Assembly: GCA_965221845.1 (NCBI GenBank)
Contig: OZ244919.1
Span: 496,001 to 560,000, forward strand
From: JAJEFO01 sp965221845
Lineage (GTDB): Bacteria > Pseudomonadota > Alphaproteobacteria > Rhodobacterales > Rhodobacteraceae
Direction of reading: 5' to 3'
DNA: 64,000 nt
The notes under the pieces were generated by a model. That model did not search any database. It worked only from the letters and a program-made list of their open reading frames with translations, and was not told the DNA's origin. This document shows, piece after piece, positions 63,194-64,000 of this stretch. Numbering within the stretch: the stretch's first letter is position 1; the number at the start of each line of letters is the position of its first letter. The position numbers and the translations under genes are program-made.

Positions 63194-64000
63194 TCAGGTC
63201 GCGTTCACGCGGTTCCGCTGACGGATGTACTCGCCGTCGCCGACTTCCCACCAGCTCGACGTTTCCTCCATCGCGGCAAAATAGCTGTTGGCGATGTCCG
63301 CGTAGATCGGATCGCTCATGTTGGCCTCCCGCACCTCTGCCGCACCCTTGCCGAAGGCGTCCCAGACATCGTCCGGAAATTCGCGCACCTGCACGCCCTC
63401 CGCCTGAAGGCGGGCAAGGGCGGCACCGTTCTCGGCCCACGAGAGGCCAAGGTTGTTGGCATGCGTCGCCTCACAGGCCACCTCGACGATCCGCTGCTGG
63501 GCCGGCGTGAGCGATTCCCAGACGTCCAGGTTCATCGACAGCGCCAGCGCCGAGCCGGGCTCATGGAAGCCGGCGGTGTAGTAGATGCTGGTGACTTCCT
63601 GGAAGCCCAGGCGTTCGTCGGCAAAGGGGCCGATCCATTCCGCGCCGTCGATCTGACCCGAGGCAAGCGCCTGGTAGATCTCGCCGCCGGGAATGTTCTG
63701 CACCGACGCGCCGAGCACGCCCAGCACCTGGCCACCCTGGCCCGGCATCCGGAACCTGAGACCCTGGAGATCCTCGGCGGAGTTGATCTCGCTGTTGAAC
63801 CAGCCGCCAGGCTGCATCGCGGTGTTGCCCGCAATGAAAGGCTTCAGGTTGAAAAGCGCGGCAAGTTCATGGTGATGGTCTCTCCCGCCCTTGTGGTAGT
63901 ACCAGGACAGCATTTCCACACCGGTCATCCCGAAAGGCACCGAAGTGAAGAAGGCGAAGCCCGGATGCTGGTTGAGAAAGTAGTATTCGGCCGAGTGATA
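63194..64000 (-). CDS. TRAP transporter periplasmic binding protein (DctP family), partial
   Basis: The gene runs off the right edge; about 268 C-terminal residues are present. The substrate-binding arginine region is LQGLRFRMPGQGGQVLGVLG, followed by GEIYQALASGQIDGAEWIGP FADERLGF and YYTAGFHEPGSALALSMNL. The GAEWIGP region resembles family members that bind 2-oxo or sugar acids. With DctQ and DctM it forms a complete transporter, likely for an acidic substrate processed by the adjacent enolase-superfamily enzyme. Confidence 0.92.
   Translation of the reverse strand, partial: YHSAEYYFLNQHPGFAFFTSVPFGMTGVEMLSWYYHKGGRDHHHELAALFNLKPFIAGNTAMQPGGWFNSEINSAEDLQGLRFRMPGQGGQVLGVLGASVQNIPGGEIYQALASGQIDGAEWIGPFADERLGFQEVTSIYYTAGFHEPGSALALSMNLDVWESLTPAQQRIVEVACEATHANNLGLSWAENGAALARLQAEGVQVREFPDDVWDAFGKGAAEVREANMSDPIYADIANSYFAAMEETSSWWEVGDGEYIRQRNRVNAT

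Noticed and set aside
1..64000. tRNA, rRNA and CRISPR arrays
   Set aside because: I saw no cloverleaf-like tRNA pattern, rRNA sequence or regular repeat-spacer array. A covariance-model scan would be needed to exclude a tRNA fully.

Overview
The window looks like a GC-rich alphaproteobacterial chromosome, possibly Rhodobacterales-like. The evidence is the choline uptake set choX-choW-choV, a metZ gene under a SAM-II riboswitch, and the purD/yciB, xseA, ftsY, pyrG and ndk housekeeping proteins. Species cannot be fixed from this sequence alone. An unusually heavy load of insertion sequences, nearly all with damaged transposases, cuts the chromosome into blocks. That is typical of a genome passing through an IS-expansion and gene-decay phase.

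Layout. (1) 0-7.4 kb: a GMC oxidoreductase faces a sugar ABC transporter. The ATPase and permease are separated from the binding protein by a small ISKra4-derived element (23-bp inverted repeats, 9-bp target duplication) and an AAA-ATPase/PD-(D/E)XK gene. (2) 7.6-8.4 kb: a degraded IS5-family copy and a tiny MITE-like repeat. (3) 8.5-24.4 kb: mostly intact core genes (trkH, a GATase, metZ, a GST, yciB, purD, xseA, ftsY, choVWX, pyrG, a TerB-like gene). (4) 24.7-28.6 kb: a graveyard of ISKra4, IS630 and IS30 copies. (5) 28.6-41.2 kb: an accessory, plasmid- or phage-like segment. It holds a second AAA/PD-(D/E)XK gene between two inverted iteron-like clusters, small orphan genes, a serine recombinase, a translationally coupled GIY-YIG / basic protein / secreted ankyrin-peptidoglycan-binding operon, and a Kiwa-like pair (DUF4868 KwaB with a frameshifted KwaA-like membrane protein). 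(6) 41.2-45.1 kb: an ISNCY-like element, an IS427-type element and a decayed HigBA-like toxin-antitoxin pair. (7) 45.5-64 kb: a family 5 solute-binding protein, then a catabolic locus (enolase-superfamily gene, second GMC oxidoreductase, TRAP transporter) with ndk beside it. Here the enolase-superfamily gene is split by a 7.4-kb IS30 composite transposon and the second GMC gene by an IS5-family element.

Three features stand out. First, the enolase-superfamily gene can be rejoined across the composite transposon, which is bounded by a 4-bp duplication, so its cargo (HNH nuclease remnant, IS1595, a secreted protein and ISKra4) is defined. Second, two secreted-protein genes have long poly-C tracts just after the start codon, each one base out of frame, as in contingency loci. 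Third, the Kiwa-like genes converge instead of forming the usual operon. A DUF2188 gene precedes kwaB, and the whole unit lay divergent from the GIY-YIG operon, over an 18-bp palindrome, before an IS30 copy landed between them.
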